From Lepiota brunneoincarnata (Eukaryota; Basidiomycota; Agaricomycetes; Agaricales; Agaricaceae): a stretch of DNA of 64,000 bases. The stretch's first letter is position 1, and every line of letters starts with the position of its first letter. The DNA lies in NCBI GenBank assembly GCA_023014365.1, contig JAEBUN010000008.1, forward strand, positions 1,240,001 to 1,304,000, written 5' to 3'. The notes beneath the pieces were generated by a model that saw only the letters and a list, made by a program, of their open reading frames with translations, was not told the DNA's origin and ran no database searches. Of this stretch, positions 25,284 to 47,480 are shown piece after piece. The position numbers and the translations under genes were made by a program.

Positions 25284-27609
25284 ATGTTCCTACGATGCGC
25301 TATATACACCTTGCTCTTGTTACTTCCACGAGCGGTGGTAGCCTCTGTACAATTTCAACGCCCCGATGACCTTCCTGCAACGGACTACGACTTTATTATC
25401 GTCGGAGGGGGCACTGCCGGTGCTGCCGTCGCAACTCGGCTGGGTGAAAACCAGAACTTTAGTGTTTTAGTCATCGAGGCTGGACCATCGTGAGTATACA
25501 GTATTATTCGTGCCCACACTTCTTCAATGACCTATGCAAAACAGACCCGAGGGTATATTCGAGACTCAGGTTCCTGGCTTATCCCACGAGCTCTCCCATA
25601 CCTTCGTAGACTGGAACTATACTCTTGTCCCCCAACCAGGGATCAACGGCCAGAGTTCTACCTATGGAAGGGCTAAAATGCTTGGTGGCTGTTCCTCGCA
25701 TAGTACGTATCTTTATTTTCGTACCTTCTTACTGTTTTATCGTAACAATCCACAGACGATATGTGGTATACCCGAGGTTCAAAGGATGATTATGACCGTT
25801 GGGCCGCTGTGACAGGAGACACCAATCTGACTTGGGACAAAATGATGACGTACATTCTCAAGGTTCAGTTTCTGCATCCAACTCCTCTTTAGCGTGCAGG
25901 CTCATTATAGGGAATGCAGGCGGAGAATTTGACGCAAGCCAATGATAATCTGAATGAACAAGGTCACCTTGATCCCGCTGTCCATGGTCAAGGCGGACAA
26001 ATAGCAGTATCGGCATCATACCTGGTTCACCCCTTCAACGATCTGATTTTTAACGCAACGGACGAGATGACGGATGAATTTCCGTTCAAGTTGGACATGA
26101 ATGATGGGCGACCTATCGGGATCGGTGAGTCTATTAACTGATACCAGCATCAGGGATTGATTGTGCACCAAATACGCCAGGATGGGGGCAGGCCACAATC
26201 GGGAATGGAGTGAGAAGCAGCGCAGTGACGGGATATCTTGCTCCAACTGGACAAAATATCCATGTTCTGCTCAATACCCTCGTCACTCGTGTCATGCCCA
26301 CGGGCGGCAACAATACCAATGACTTCAGGACAGTGGAATTCGCAGCAAATGCAACAGGTAAGGCATTAAAGAGGTGGGACTATACAGAGTTATTGACAGT
26401 ATCAAGATGCCAGAAAACAGCTTACTGCGAAGAGAGAAGTCATTCTGTCAGGCGGGGTCATCAACACACCACAGATTCTCCTCAACTCTGGCATTGGAAA
26501 TAGGACGGAGCTAGAATCCCTGGGAATTCAGACGCTGGTAGATAACCCTAGTGTCGGCAAGAACTTTAGCGACCAACCTGCGGTGGGCGTTAGTTTTGTG
26601 ACCAGCCTTCCTGTGTCCGAGTACGCTCCCATTCACTTGGCCCAGCAGTCCAACAGCTATCCTAATTGTTACAATAGTTTTAACGAGACAACCGCGCTGG
26701 CGGAGTGGAACGAATCCCACACCGGTCCTCTTTCCCGTTCAGGGCACCTGAGCCCAGTTGGATGGGTGCGTCTCCAAAATGATACAGAAATATTCCAGAA
26801 CAGCACGAGGGACCCGTCTGCTGGAGAGAACACGCCACATATCGAGCTTTTATTTTCTGCCGTCAGCGCACGGGGTAACACGATCCCGATAGGCAGACCT
26901 CCCACTCTCATAGCCAACTTGAGCTCTGGTAAGAATCAACCAAATACCTCTACCGCTGAGGACTGAGCGGTGTCAGATGCACCAGACCCCGATCCTAACG
27001 TCCACCTTCAAATATTTGTCGTGAACCTAAACCCCGTCTCTCGTGAGTCTGATGGCGAGCTCATTTAATCTTTAAAGTAGCTAATACCAGCTTTTGCAAG
27101 GCGGCTCGGTCTCTTTAAACTCGTCAGACCCGTTCTTGCCTCCAAATCTTGATCCTCAGCTTCTCGGGGACCCCATTGACATTGCTGTGCTCCGCGAAGG
27201 CATTCGCAGCGCTCGGAGGCTCTTCTCTGCCTCTGCATGGAACAACACAGTCTTTGACACAGCATCCCCTCCTGCAAACGCAACGACTGACTCTCAGCTC
27301 GACGAATTCCTCAGAGAGGGCACGATCCCTTGGTTACATGGGGTCGGATCTGCGGGGATGTCACCCAAAGGAGCTGAGTGGGGCGTCGTAGATCCTGACT
27401 TTACTGTGAAGGGAACGAAGGGACTGAGGATTGTGGATGCATCTGTTATTGTGAGCGTTCAAGATTTCCCCAGGATGATCCCCTTTTTGTGGACTGATGC
27501 GTTTTGTGTTTGCTCTTTGTAGCCATATGTGACTGCAGGTCATACTCAAGCACCAGTGTACGCCATAGCAGAACGAGCGGCTGATGTGATTAAGATGACG
27601 TGGAAATAA
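25284..27609 (+). CDS. GMC oxidoreductase, aryl-alcohol-oxidase-like (AAO2, intact)
   Basis: This is a secreted FAD-dependent alcohol oxidase of about 600 residues. Signal peptide [20 protein letters not shown] loop [36 protein letters not shown] with [18 protein letters not shown] (GMC motif 1); [52 protein letters not shown] (GMC motif 2); [31 protein letters not shown]; and C-terminal [18 protein letters not shown] with [19 protein letters not shown]. The two histidines (HGVGS and AGHTQ) correspond to the catalytic pair. About ten introns are positioned as in AAO6, and I found no frameshift. The stop is the TAA at 27607-27609. Its 3' flank is the left end of the tandemly duplicated FunK1 unit. 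Confidence 0.88.
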
Positions 27610-28387
27610 GGATATCATACATGGCATTGACTCTCTAACTATGTCTCTTCGTGTAACTGTAGCTTGTTTTTCCGGTATTTCCTATCCTGCTGTGGCAGGC
27701 GCGGGGCACTCGGTTCGACTCTTGTTTTGCCGTTGCAGTGTATTCCCAACGCAGACAACTCGCCCGCCGATCAAACAAGCTGGCCGGCTGGGTTGGTAGG
27801 GAAGGAAGCTAGCATTCGAAAGGCGTCCATCCGCTTGGGACGTCAAAATATTCGATAGTCGGTTAATGAGGTGGAGGAAACGTTGGCGAGCTGGCTTGAC
27901 GGCAGTGGCCCAGGTGAGGATAAAAGTGCTGCAGTCGGGGTCCCGTGGTGTTTTGAGAGGGGGAGGCTCCAGCAGACCCTGTGCGATCGCCACCTCTGAG
28001 GGCATTACCCCCCATGAGACCACCACCATCTCCCCAGGCTCGGACAAGGAGCCCTATCAGGAGCGAGTTGTGGTGATGTGGCCGAGACTGGTGAAGTGGT
28101 GTGAATGAGTTTTATCATAAGAGGATTAACCATGGATTTCCAAGCAAATCAACATGTCGGGCAGTAAATGAGTGGTTCATGCGAGAGGCCGGCGTCCGAG
28201 CAGCGCACTAAATCAACCCACCCGGTTCCAGTGTTGTGCAAGTTCATGAATATTCATTGAATCCTTCATGAAGGCATGAATTTGATGCGGCGCCGTAATC
28301 ACGTCACGTTGCTCCCGAGACTAGTAGCAAACACAAACAAACTGATTATAGCAGTGAGCATCAACTTATTGTGCTCTCCACAACGCC
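27610..28387. other. AAO2 3' flank / kinase upstream region
   Basis: Non-coding, and partly duplicated at 31985-32760. It contains a GGTTCGACTC string that resembles a tRNA B box but has no accompanying A box or cloverleaf. Confidence 0.5.
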
Positions 28388-30813
28388 ATGGCGGAGCCAC
28401 AGACCCCTCCGCGCAGTGGCTCACTGCCGAACCCCGATACTCTCGTTCTTCCTAAGCATACATCCAGCGGGGCTTACCGCGAGGGAGATCTGGATCAGAA
28501 ACGATTTGGGTAGTTCCATTCCGGAGGTCGCGGTCGATTTCTTCCTGGAATCTGTAGCTCCAAAGGTTGACGATATCGATTTGGTGCGGATTAAGCAGCA
28601 GCAGCTTGATAGAGGGCATGTGGATCACGACCGATGGTCCGCTTTCTCAGAGGATCCTGCGCGCTCCAAGTTACACGAGCCCGAGGCTTTCCAACCTCTC
28701 GGAGGGGTCTTCAAGAGCATTATTTCCCGTAGTGGTCTCGGTTCATCGCCATATCTCCAGTATTACGAGAATCCTTACCACTCCCCGCTCTCCTCTCATG
28801 AGGACAAGACGCGTCCTGACGGTTACTTTGCTCGTCAGCCGACCTGTTCCTCCGACTCCAACGTGGCGAATGGGCACCAGTGGATCGATATTGCTGTCTC
28901 GGGAGAGTACAACAAGAAAACAAGTGATGCTGGTATCAATGATGTGAGTGTAAATTCACAAGCCTGTATAAACTTTGGTTGAGGCATCCATGTTACAAAG
29001 AATGTGCGCAAGGTTGTATGGGATATGCATCACATCATGCGCAATGATCCTTGCCGCAGGTTTACCTTCGGGTTCACTATAGAAGACACCCAAATGAGGC
29101 TGTGGTTTGCGAGCCGCTCGACGGTTCTTGTCACCAAGCCGTTCAATTTCATGCAGGTGAGTGCAATACCACATACGACTCAGCTTTGAGTTAACCAAGT
29201 TCATAGGATCGCGATCAGCTCATTCGTTTCGTTCTATCCGTCACCTACTCGACACCGGAAAGCGTGGGATGGGACCCTACTATGCGCCGAATATACGTTG
29301 GTACCCAAGCGCGTTACGATATCACGGTTCACGCACTTGAGTCTGGTCGAACTGTTCCAATTGTGTACCGCACGGAGGGGATCTTGTCCGACTTCGCTGC
29401 TAATGCTCTGCGCAGCCGGGGTACACGGGTTTTCAAGGCTCGCATGCTTGATCATGATACTAATGAGGTAGAAGGGGACCCGGTTGCCCTCAAGGATGCC
29501 TGGGTTGATCATGATCGTGGTCGTGAAGGAGAGATCCGCCGAAGATTCGAAGACGAGGCAGCTGAGGAAGATAAACCACTCATTCGACAATACTTCATGA
29601 CCGTGCTCCATCACGGAGATGTTCTCATCGATAACCAAATGGATCACACACGGGATCTCATTTTGCGTCATGCTGATGTTCCGTCTGATTACCGTTTCAC
29701 ACTTCAGATGACGACGAGCCGATCCGAACCTTCCACAAGTGTCGAATCCATCCCCATGGTGGACACACCAGGGCGAGCGTGGGCATGTCATGCAAGCCAC
29801 TATCATCATAGTGCCAAGTTCCACTATCGCATCGTGTACCAAGAAGGTTGCGGAGTCACTCTACACTGTGAAAAGTCTCGCCACGGTCCTCCAGAGCTTG
29901 ATGGATGGGACGAAAGGTGCGCCCCCTTTGTCAATTAAATGATGGCTGCTGACGCGATTTTAATCGGCCACATCAGCACTCGAGCTGTTACACAAAAATG
30001 GATGGGTGCATCGCGATGTCAGCTGTGGCAATCTTCTTGTATTCAACGGTGGTGGTAAGCTGAGCGACCTGGAATACATGAAGAAGATGGGTCAAGAGAG
30101 CTCCCATGATATTCGCACGGTTGCCATGATCATTGAGATTTCACGATGAGCTCTCATATACATTTTTACAGGGCACACTCGACTTCATGTCAGTCGAAGT
30201 TGAGTTGGAAAGGTATATCTTCGAGCCTGATGTACCAATCGCGATAGACGTCTCGGATGACCCTGAAGCTGCGCCCTGGAAGCCGGTTTTTCGTTATAAC
30301 CCCCTGCATGATGTCGAATCCCTGTGGTGGATAGCTTTGTGGATCGTCTTCAATCACCGAGATGACCAAGATGAAGTTGCGCACTCTGTGGAGAAACAGG
30401 CTAGATATGCACGAATGTTCTTCCCAGGCTATCTTCGTGGTGGACGCGTCGAGGTACTATATTTGTCGCAAATCCTTCACAATGCTGTAAGATGTCTACC
30501 GACATCTTTCCGGGGAATGGGGCTGCGATTGGAAAGGATCAGGCGTGGCCTCGTGGAACGATATAAAAAGGCTGAGGCCGACACAGAGATCAATCCATCC
30601 GCTTTCCAGAATATCCACACGCTATTCTTCAGCGAGTTCGAGCAGGCAAGAGACAAGTCTGGCCAGGTCCAACTGTGTCCGCTCGCTGACACCTCAACTT
30701 CCAAACGTCCCCGGAGCATTAGTGTGTCTTCAGGACAGGGTATAGAGTCAAGTAGAGCGGCCCCCCCTACTCCCGCCTCCAAGCCCAAAAAATCAAAATT
30801 ATCTGGAATGTAA
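28388..30813 (+). CDS. Fungal-type protein kinase, FunK1 family, copy A (disrupted)
   Basis: A FunK1 kinase-like protein of Agaricomycetes; substrates are unknown. The ATG at 28388 (MAEPQTPP) is followed by PKHTSSGAYREGDL. Readable blocks are DDIDLVRIK, LHEPEAFQPLG, GHQWIDIAVSGEYNKKTS, RFTFGFTIEDTQMRLWFAS, STPESVGWDPTM, the catalytic loop GWVHRDVSCGNLLVF, KLSDLEY in the DFG position, GTLDFMSVE, PVFRYNPLHDVESLWW, and a Lys/Ser-rich tail ending SKLSGM at 30811-30813. Introns split GIND|NVRK, FMQ|DRD and DIRT|GTLD. Relative to copy B it lacks 17 nt near 28500, which shifts the frame, and it has one extra G at about 29847. Copy B lacks both lesions, so they arose in this copy. It is probably a pseudogene unless both are errors. 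Confidence 0.72.
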
Positions 30814-31865
30814 AACCTGATTTCGCTCGCTCTGGTGACAGCTACCAAAACGCTCGTGTCTCTCCTGTACTATATTGTCCGAATGACTTGCAGTGTGACA
30901 TCGGATACAGCTTGTTCTTGTGTCGTTATGTTTTAGACTCAATAAAAAATTGGCCTGCATTTTGATTGGATTGGAAGCAAAAACTACTTGGGATGTGCGT
31001 CACGTGAAGCTAGTAACATCACAGGATGTAAGAGCCCTGAATATATAGCAACTCTTTCATGCTCGCTCATACAAATACAGTAGAGACCACTCATTTAATA
31101 TGTTATTGGTGAGTTTGCAGCCATATGTTCAAGTAGCTGTTGAACTGAGTAGAGTCAATAGTATCAGTGACACACTGATCACTAGTCACTAGCTCGAGTT
31201 GATCAACAATCACCGATGTATTCACACGTTGTTAATAATAGTGTGATTTGATAAGCCCACTGATTTGGTCAAGTGTAAAGGTTCTTTGTATGTGGCTCCC
31301 CTTTGCATAATAGGATTTGGCTAGTCTAAGGTCCCATCCTGTCAAAATGGACACAAGGCGTGAAACTCGGTGTCCACTAATTGACATCCCCAAGGGATGG
31401 GTATACATAACAAGTAATTACTTATATATCACAATTCGTCACTAACTATTAAGTGATCTGTCACTTTATTTAACAGTAGCCCTGGGGGCCTTTAAATGTA
31501 TTGATTGGCTACAGAGCGCTTGTGACTTTGAACAGTACTGAGGAGGCGACCCAATGTAGTTCAGACTGAGGTTTATAGTATCCCAGACAACAACCTGATG
31601 AAATATTCAGGTGCCCCGTAGTCAAACTAGATGGACTTTAGTATGGTGAGTTTTCGACTTGGGCTGTCTCTGCTGGAAACTGAGTGCCCAAGGTTGTCTA
31701 AAAATAAACCCTCGCACCCGGCACCCACTCACGGATTTTTCGCAGATAGTCCTACTCCTCAGCATGCGTAGTAAGCACGGCAGCCCAATTAAACTATGGA
31801 CAATGTGTGTGTATAAAACCAGTGATTAGGAGGACCTCGCTTAGGTGCATCCGATCCTGAACCAA
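30814..31865. other. Spacer between FunK1 copy A and AAO3 relic
   Basis: Non-coding. The part up to about 31130 matches the sequence after copy B, and 31540-31865 matches the AAO4 promoter region (36410-36761). The middle contains a local repeat of CACTAGTCACTAG type near 31185. Confidence 0.5.
30941..30946 (+). terminator. Polyadenylation signal of FunK1 copy A
   Basis: AATAAA within TTTTAGACTCAATAAA, about 130 nt after the stop. The same string follows copy B. Confidence 0.5.
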
Positions 31866-31984
31866 TGTTACTCCTAAGCGCCTTATACACGTTGCTCTTG
31901 TTATCTGCAAAGGTTACGCTAGGTGCCTTGCACTTTTAGCACCCGGATGACTTGCCCGCAGTGAATTACAACTTCATTATTGTC
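31866..31984 (+). pseudogene. AAO3 relic: truncated 5' end of a GMC oxidoreductase
   Basis: The ATG at 31866 and about 40 codons match the AAO4 start (leader, [16 protein letters not shown]). An in-frame TAG at about 31937 replaces the Gln codon of LHFQHP. The homology to AAO stops abruptly after FIIV and continues directly into sequence homologous to the AAO2 3' flank. The rest of the gene is absent. This junction marks the breakpoint of the tandem duplication. Confidence 0.85.
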
Positions 31985-32760
31985 GTAAATATAGCTTGAT
32001 TTTCCGATATTTCCTACCCTGCTGTAGCAGGCACAGGATACTGGGTTCGACTCTTACTTTACCTTTGCAGTGTATCCCCAGGCAGACAACCCGCCAGCAG
32101 ATCAAACGGGCAGGCTGATTGGGGTGCGTCCAACAGCCTGGGACGTCAATATCCGATAGTTGGTTAATGGGGTGGAGGAAACGTTGGTAAGCTCGCCTGA
32201 CGGCGGGTGCCCACTGCCCAGATGAGGTGAGTACGCTGCCGCAGAGGCCCCATGTTTTGGAGGAGGGTCCAGCCAACCCCGTGCGATTGACACCTCTAAG
32301 AACATTACCCACCTTCCTAGACTCGGGCACCTAAGAGCGAGCTGTGTCGATGTGACCGAGACCAGTGCAGTAATAGCAGAAATTGTGAATGTGATTGATC
32401 ATACGAGGGTTAATCACAGATCTTCCAAGCAAGTCAGCGTGTCGGGCGACAAATAAGTGTTTCATCATTGAATCGTGATAATGCGACTGCATTGACACAT
32501 TGTCTTGGACTGTTGAGGGCTGTCAGTTACCGGTTGGACCATTTGACGAGTGCGCTGGTAATGTGGGTTGGGCACTTGCATATGTGAACAGAACTTCTGA
32601 CTGTATAACCTCGTGCCTAGGCGTATCGTGCCCTTGAGGCCTAACCGCACATGTATGTATAGTGTACTGCTCACTGTCAAAGGAGTCACATGTTAGCTAC
32701 GTGTTTTCAATAGCTGGATTTCAAATTCGGTAGCCCTGTTGTGCTCTATCGACAACACCC

Positions 32761-35206
32761 ATGCCGAACCCACAGACCCCTCCACACAGCGGCTCACTGC
32801 TGACCCCCGATATGCTCGTTGTTCCTAAGCATACATCCAGTGGGGCTTATAGCAAAGGAGATCTGGAGGAGAGACGCATCGCTCTCATGAACGACTTGGG
32901 TCACTCTATTCCGGAGGTCCCTGTGGATTTCTTCTTGGAAAATGTCGCTCCAAACGTTGACGATATCGATTTGGTGCGGATTAGGCAGGAGCTTCTTGAG
33001 AAAAAGCATGTGCAGCACGACCGGTGGACCGCTTTTTCGGAGGATCCTACAAGCTCCAAGTTACATGAGCCTGAGGCTTTCCAACCTCTCGGAGAGGTCT
33101 TCAGGAGCATTATTGCCTGTAGTGGACTCGATCCATCGCCATACCTCCAGTACCACGGGCATCCTCACCGACCCCCACTCTCCTCTCGTGAGGACAAGAC
33201 GCGTCCTGACGGTTACTTTGCTCGTCAGCCGACCTGTTCCTCCGACTCCAACGTGGCGAATGGGCACCAGTGGATCGATATTGCTGTCTCGGGAGAGTAC
33301 AACAAGAAAACAAGTGATGCTGGTATCAATGATGTGAGTGTAAATTCACAGGCCTGTATAAACTTTGGTTGAGGCATCCATGTTACAAAGAATGTGCGCA
33401 AGGTTGTATGGGATATGCATCACATCATGCGCAATGATCCTTGCCGCAGGTTTACCTTCGGGTTCACTATAGAAGACACCCAAATGAGGCTGTGGTTTGC
33501 GAGCCGCTCGACGGTTCTTGTCACCAAGCCGTTCAATTTCATGCAGGTGAGTACAATACCACATACGACTTAGCTCCGGTTTAACCAAGTTCATAGAATC
33601 GCGATCAGCTCATTCGTTTCGTTCTATCCGTCACCTACTCGACGCCGGAAAGCGTGGGATGGGACCCTACTATGTGCCGAATATACGTTGGTACCCAAGC
33701 GCATTACGATATCACGGTTCACGCACTTGAGGCTGGTCGAACTGTTCCGATCGTGTACCGCACGGAGGGGATCCTGTCTGACTTGGCTGCTAATGCTCTG
33801 CGCGGCCGGGGTACACGGGTTTTCAAGGCTCGCTGTGCTTAATTGTGATACTAACGAGGTAGAAGGGGATCCGGTTGCCCTCAAGGATGCCTGGGTTGAT
33901 CATAATCGTGGTCGTGAAGGAGAGATCCGCCGAAGATTCGAAGACGAGGCAGCTGAGGAAGATAAACCACTCATTCGACAATACTTCATGACCGTGCTCC
34001 ATCACGGAGATGTTCTCATCGATAACCAAATTGATCACACACGGGACCTCATTTTTCGTCATGCTGATGTTCCGTCCTGATTACTGTTTCACACTTCAGA
34101 TGACGACGAGCCGATCCGAGCCTTCCACGAGTGTCGAATCCATCCCCATGGTGGACACACCAGGGCGAGCGTGGGACATGTCATGCAAGTCACTATCATC
34201 ATAGTGCCAAGTTCCACTATCGCATCGTGTACCAAGAAGTTGCGGAGTCACTCTACACTGTGAAAAGTCTCGCCACGGTCCTTCAGAGCTTGATGGATGG
34301 GACGAAAGGTGCACCCCCCTTTGCCAATTAAATGATGGCTGCTGACGTGATTTTTTTATTGGCTTTATCAGCACTTGAGCTGTTGTCTAAATATGGATGG
34401 GTGCATCGCGATGTCAGCTGTGGCAATCTTCTTGTATTCAATGGTGGTGGTAAGCTGAGCGACCTGGAATACATGAAGAAGATGAATCAAGAGGGATCCC
34501 ATGAAACTCGCACGGTGTGCCATGATCATTGCGCATTTTGCAATGAGCTCATACATTTTTACAGGGCACACTCGACTTCATGTCAGTTGAAGTTGAGTCG
34601 GAAAACTACCTCTTCTTGTCTAGAGTACCGATCGCCATCCTGCGTAATCCTGCAACTGCGCCTCGAGTGCCAGTTTTTCGTTATAATCCCCTGCATGATC
34701 TCGAATCACTGTGGTGGGTGGCTTTGTGGATGATCTTCAATCACCGAGATGACCAAGACGAAGTTGCGCACTCTGTGGAGAAACAGATCAGATATACACG
34801 AATGTTTTTCCCAGGGGTTATTCTATACGGTTGGCGGAGTATGGCACTACAAGGGTCACGCACACTTTATGATGCTTTGGGCTATCTCCCGACATCTCTC
34901 CAAGTTGCTGGGCTGGGACTGGAAGTAATCAGGCGTGGCCTCGTGGACTGCTATAAAGGAGGCTGAGGCCGACACAGAAATCAATCAAGCCGCTTTCCAG
35001 AATATTCACACCTTATTCTTCAGCGAGTTCGAGCAGGCAAGAGATCAGTCTGGCCAGGGTCCAACTATGTCCGCTTGCTGGTACCTCAACTTCCAAACGC
35101 CCCCGAAGCTCTACTGTGTCGTCAGAACAGGGCATAGAGTCGAGTAGAGCGGCCTTCCCCTACTCCCGCCTCCAAACCCAAAAAATCAAAATTGTCTGGA
35201 ATGTAA
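32761..35206 (+). pseudogene. Fungal-type protein kinase, FunK1 family, copy B (frameshifted)
   Basis: Paralogue of the copy at 28.4-30.8 kb. The N-terminal exon is intact from the ATG at 32761 (MPNPQTPPHSGS, then LEERRIALMNDLG, DDIDLVRIRQELLEKKH) to the GIND splice site. The catalytic core is recognisable (GWVHRDVSCGNLLVF, KLSDLEY, GTLDFMSVE, NPLHDLESLWW). Relative to copy A there are extra single bases near 33834 (creating stops at once), 34077, 34176, 34958 and 35057. The tail in copy A's frame would end at the TAA at 35204-35206. The acidic segment after GTLDFMSVEVE is diverged and shortened. The 360 nt starting at 33191 is virtually identical to copy A, while the flanks differ clearly. 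It is probably non-functional as written. Confidence 0.72.
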
Positions 35207-35296
35207 TACCTGATCTCGCACTGACTCTGGTGACAGCAACTAGAACACTTGTCTCTCCTGTTCTATATGGTGGACATGTCACTATGTTTTAGACTC

Positions 35297-35302
35297 AATA
35301 AA
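35297..35302 (+). terminator. Polyadenylation signal of FunK1 copy B
   Basis: AATAAA in the same TTTTAGACTCAATAAA context as copy A, about 90 nt after the stop. Confidence 0.5.
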
Positions 35303-36637
35303 CATTTAGGCCTCTTGATTGGACTGAAAGCAAAGAGCGTCACATCACAACGGAAGTGTCGAGCTACATGGGATGTCTCTCACGTGACTCCCTAATATTA
35401 CATGACGCTTTATGCTGCATACTCCCTTCGACAAATATAGTAGGCCACTCGTTTAATATGCTATGAGTAAATCTGCAGCCATGTGTTCAAGTAGGCCTAC
35501 GGGCCTTCAAATGTATTCACCAAGCTTCAGTCGAACTCCCGGCCTCTCGTTACCCAGAGAATGACAGACTACCACGAAGATATCTTATTTCGGCGCTTTG
35601 AGCAATAGTGCAAATTAAATCCTTGTTACTGACACTATGGAATGGCCGTAGATGTGCGAGATTGGCTGGGAAGGATTGCCTTGGGCGCGATCCGCGCAAC
35701 AACCTTCCTTGTCTCAATCACATACATATATCCATGCAACGTGTACTGGCAGTGTCCCTTTTTCCGGCGCCAGATACCATGAGTCCCGTCAGGGAGCCAC
35801 CATTGAATGTGTCAGTTGCAGCTGACCGATACCTTTCCTGACCAGCGGATGTTTAGCCGTACTGGGTCGTGGTCAGGAGATGGGAATATGAACCCGACAT
35901 AAAGCCCCATATCGGGGAGGTCGGGTACATCATGGGAGCCCGGGGTGTTCGCAATTGCCGCAGGGGTGGGTACGTCCTACTGAATGGAGCTCAACAGATA
36001 ATTTCTGGAAGATCCGGTGCTTCACAGGTGAAGACACCTGCAGGCGCTGGATTTATAAGATTGGCGTTGTACCCTGTCGCAACCATATTACTGGTGCTGT
36101 CGTTTGGGTAGGTCCGGGACTAGCGTAACACAGAACCTGAGTTTCTCCAGCAGATCTATATAGAAAAGCACCTTCGGAGCGAAAGGATTACACAGCACAA
36201 TGTGTGTGGACACCATAGCTTGATGTCAGACATGACCGCGAGCGAGCTACATTTGTACGAGGGGCCCAATTGCCTCAACAGTTCGTTGGTTGGCCTTTCT
36301 CTGATGAGGAACGATCAGGAATAGCCTCAGGCTGGGTATATATAGCATTGTTCTCATATCAATGGAAGAATGGTGTGAGTAAAATCGCTAATATTTGATA
36401 GGGAGCTCGTGACTTTGATCAGTACTGAGGAGGCGAGCCTATGTAGTTGAGGCTGAGGTTCATAGTATCCCGGACAACAACCTGATGCAATATTCGGGTG
36501 TCTCGTAGTCAAATTAAGGCAGACTTTAGTATGGTGAGTTTTCGACTTGGGCTGTTTCTGCTGGAAACTGAGCGCCTAAGGTTGTCTAAAAATAAACCCT
36601 CGCACCTGGCACCCACTCACGGATTTTTCGCACATCG

Positions 36638-41291
<4,654 letters not shown>

Positions 41292-42166
41292 AAGGGCTCT
41301 CCTCTGTTCATAAGTGGCTGGAATGAACGTCCCGATCATGTTTCCGCGTCCAACCGTAATTTGTTTTGAGGAACTAACTCTAAGACGGCAAGACGAGAGA
41401 CAGAGCACTAGTAGGAAACTCACTGAGTGAAATGCATCTAGATGGCAGCACAAAGTTGTATTCTTTACAATAAAACCCTAATGTGTTCCAAGCTGATTAC
41501 CAATGTGCGTGTTCCTGAACAAATGCCCTTCTTTCCCCAATTTGTGTGAACGAGTCATGTTGACCAATGGCTTCGTGCCCGTGATCGGAGTGAGCGTAGG
41601 AAACTTTTGCTCAATTTCTGCTCTTCCTATTAGTGTTGCAAAAGCCACCTTCTGTGAGGGGGGAGGCGGACTTGTATTTTTGTTAGCCGAAACGAAGTCT
41701 AGGGTGTTAAGAGGGTGATATGGGAGGGCGGGGCTCTTGGGAAGGAGCGGTGGAGTAAAAAAGTCTATTGGAGATGCACGACCGTGGACACTATCAAACA
41801 CTTCTTGTTCTTCTTAGACGTGATAAGAATTCGAGTGCCTATAGATATAGTTTGACATGAGTAAAATCTCAAGCCCCGCTTGCTCAAGCGGTCATTCCGA
41901 AGTTCACAAAGGCTTGTAGTACCTCATGCATGACTTAACTTCGATGCTGTAAGCTGCACCAGTTGACTCCGTTGAAAGGTGTTCCAAACTTAACACTCCC
42001 CTGCGGCACAACCCAAGGACTCCCTGAACAGTATCAGCTGATAGCCCACTCTTCGTCATATACTGTAAGTACCGAGTTGTAATCATCATATTGTGTCAAG
42101 GGGACGGGATATTGCGTATATAACGGCCGCTAAGCGAACCCACCCTGACATTTACCTCCCCCCCCA
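41292..42166. other. AAO5-AAO6 intergenic region with AAO6 promoter
   Basis: No gene. The AAO6 promoter elements are at 42034-42123. Confidence 0.5.
42034..42123 (+). promoter_or_regulatory. AAO6 promoter: TCAGCTGATA element and TATA box
   Basis: TCAGCTGATA at 42034-42043, 133 nt before the ATG, and TATATAA at 42117-42123 within GCGTATATAA. Confidence 0.55.

Positions 42167-47480
<5,314 letters not shown>

Larger units (their letters stand above)
27655..31984 (+). repeat. Segmental duplication, unit A
   Basis: This unit contains the AAO 3' flank, FunK1 copy A, a spacer, the AAO promoter and the first 119 nt of an AAO gene. The same order recurs in 31985-36880. Homologous anchors are the AAO2 3' flank at 27655 and 31985, the kinases (offset 4390) and the promoter plus AAO start (offset 4896). 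Its right boundary falls inside AAO exon 1. Confidence 0.85.

Noticed and set aside
27711..27720. GGTTCGACTC resembling a tRNA B box, repeated at 32044
   Set aside because: No A box, acceptor stem or cloverleaf can be drawn around it. The second copy is explained by the segmental duplication.
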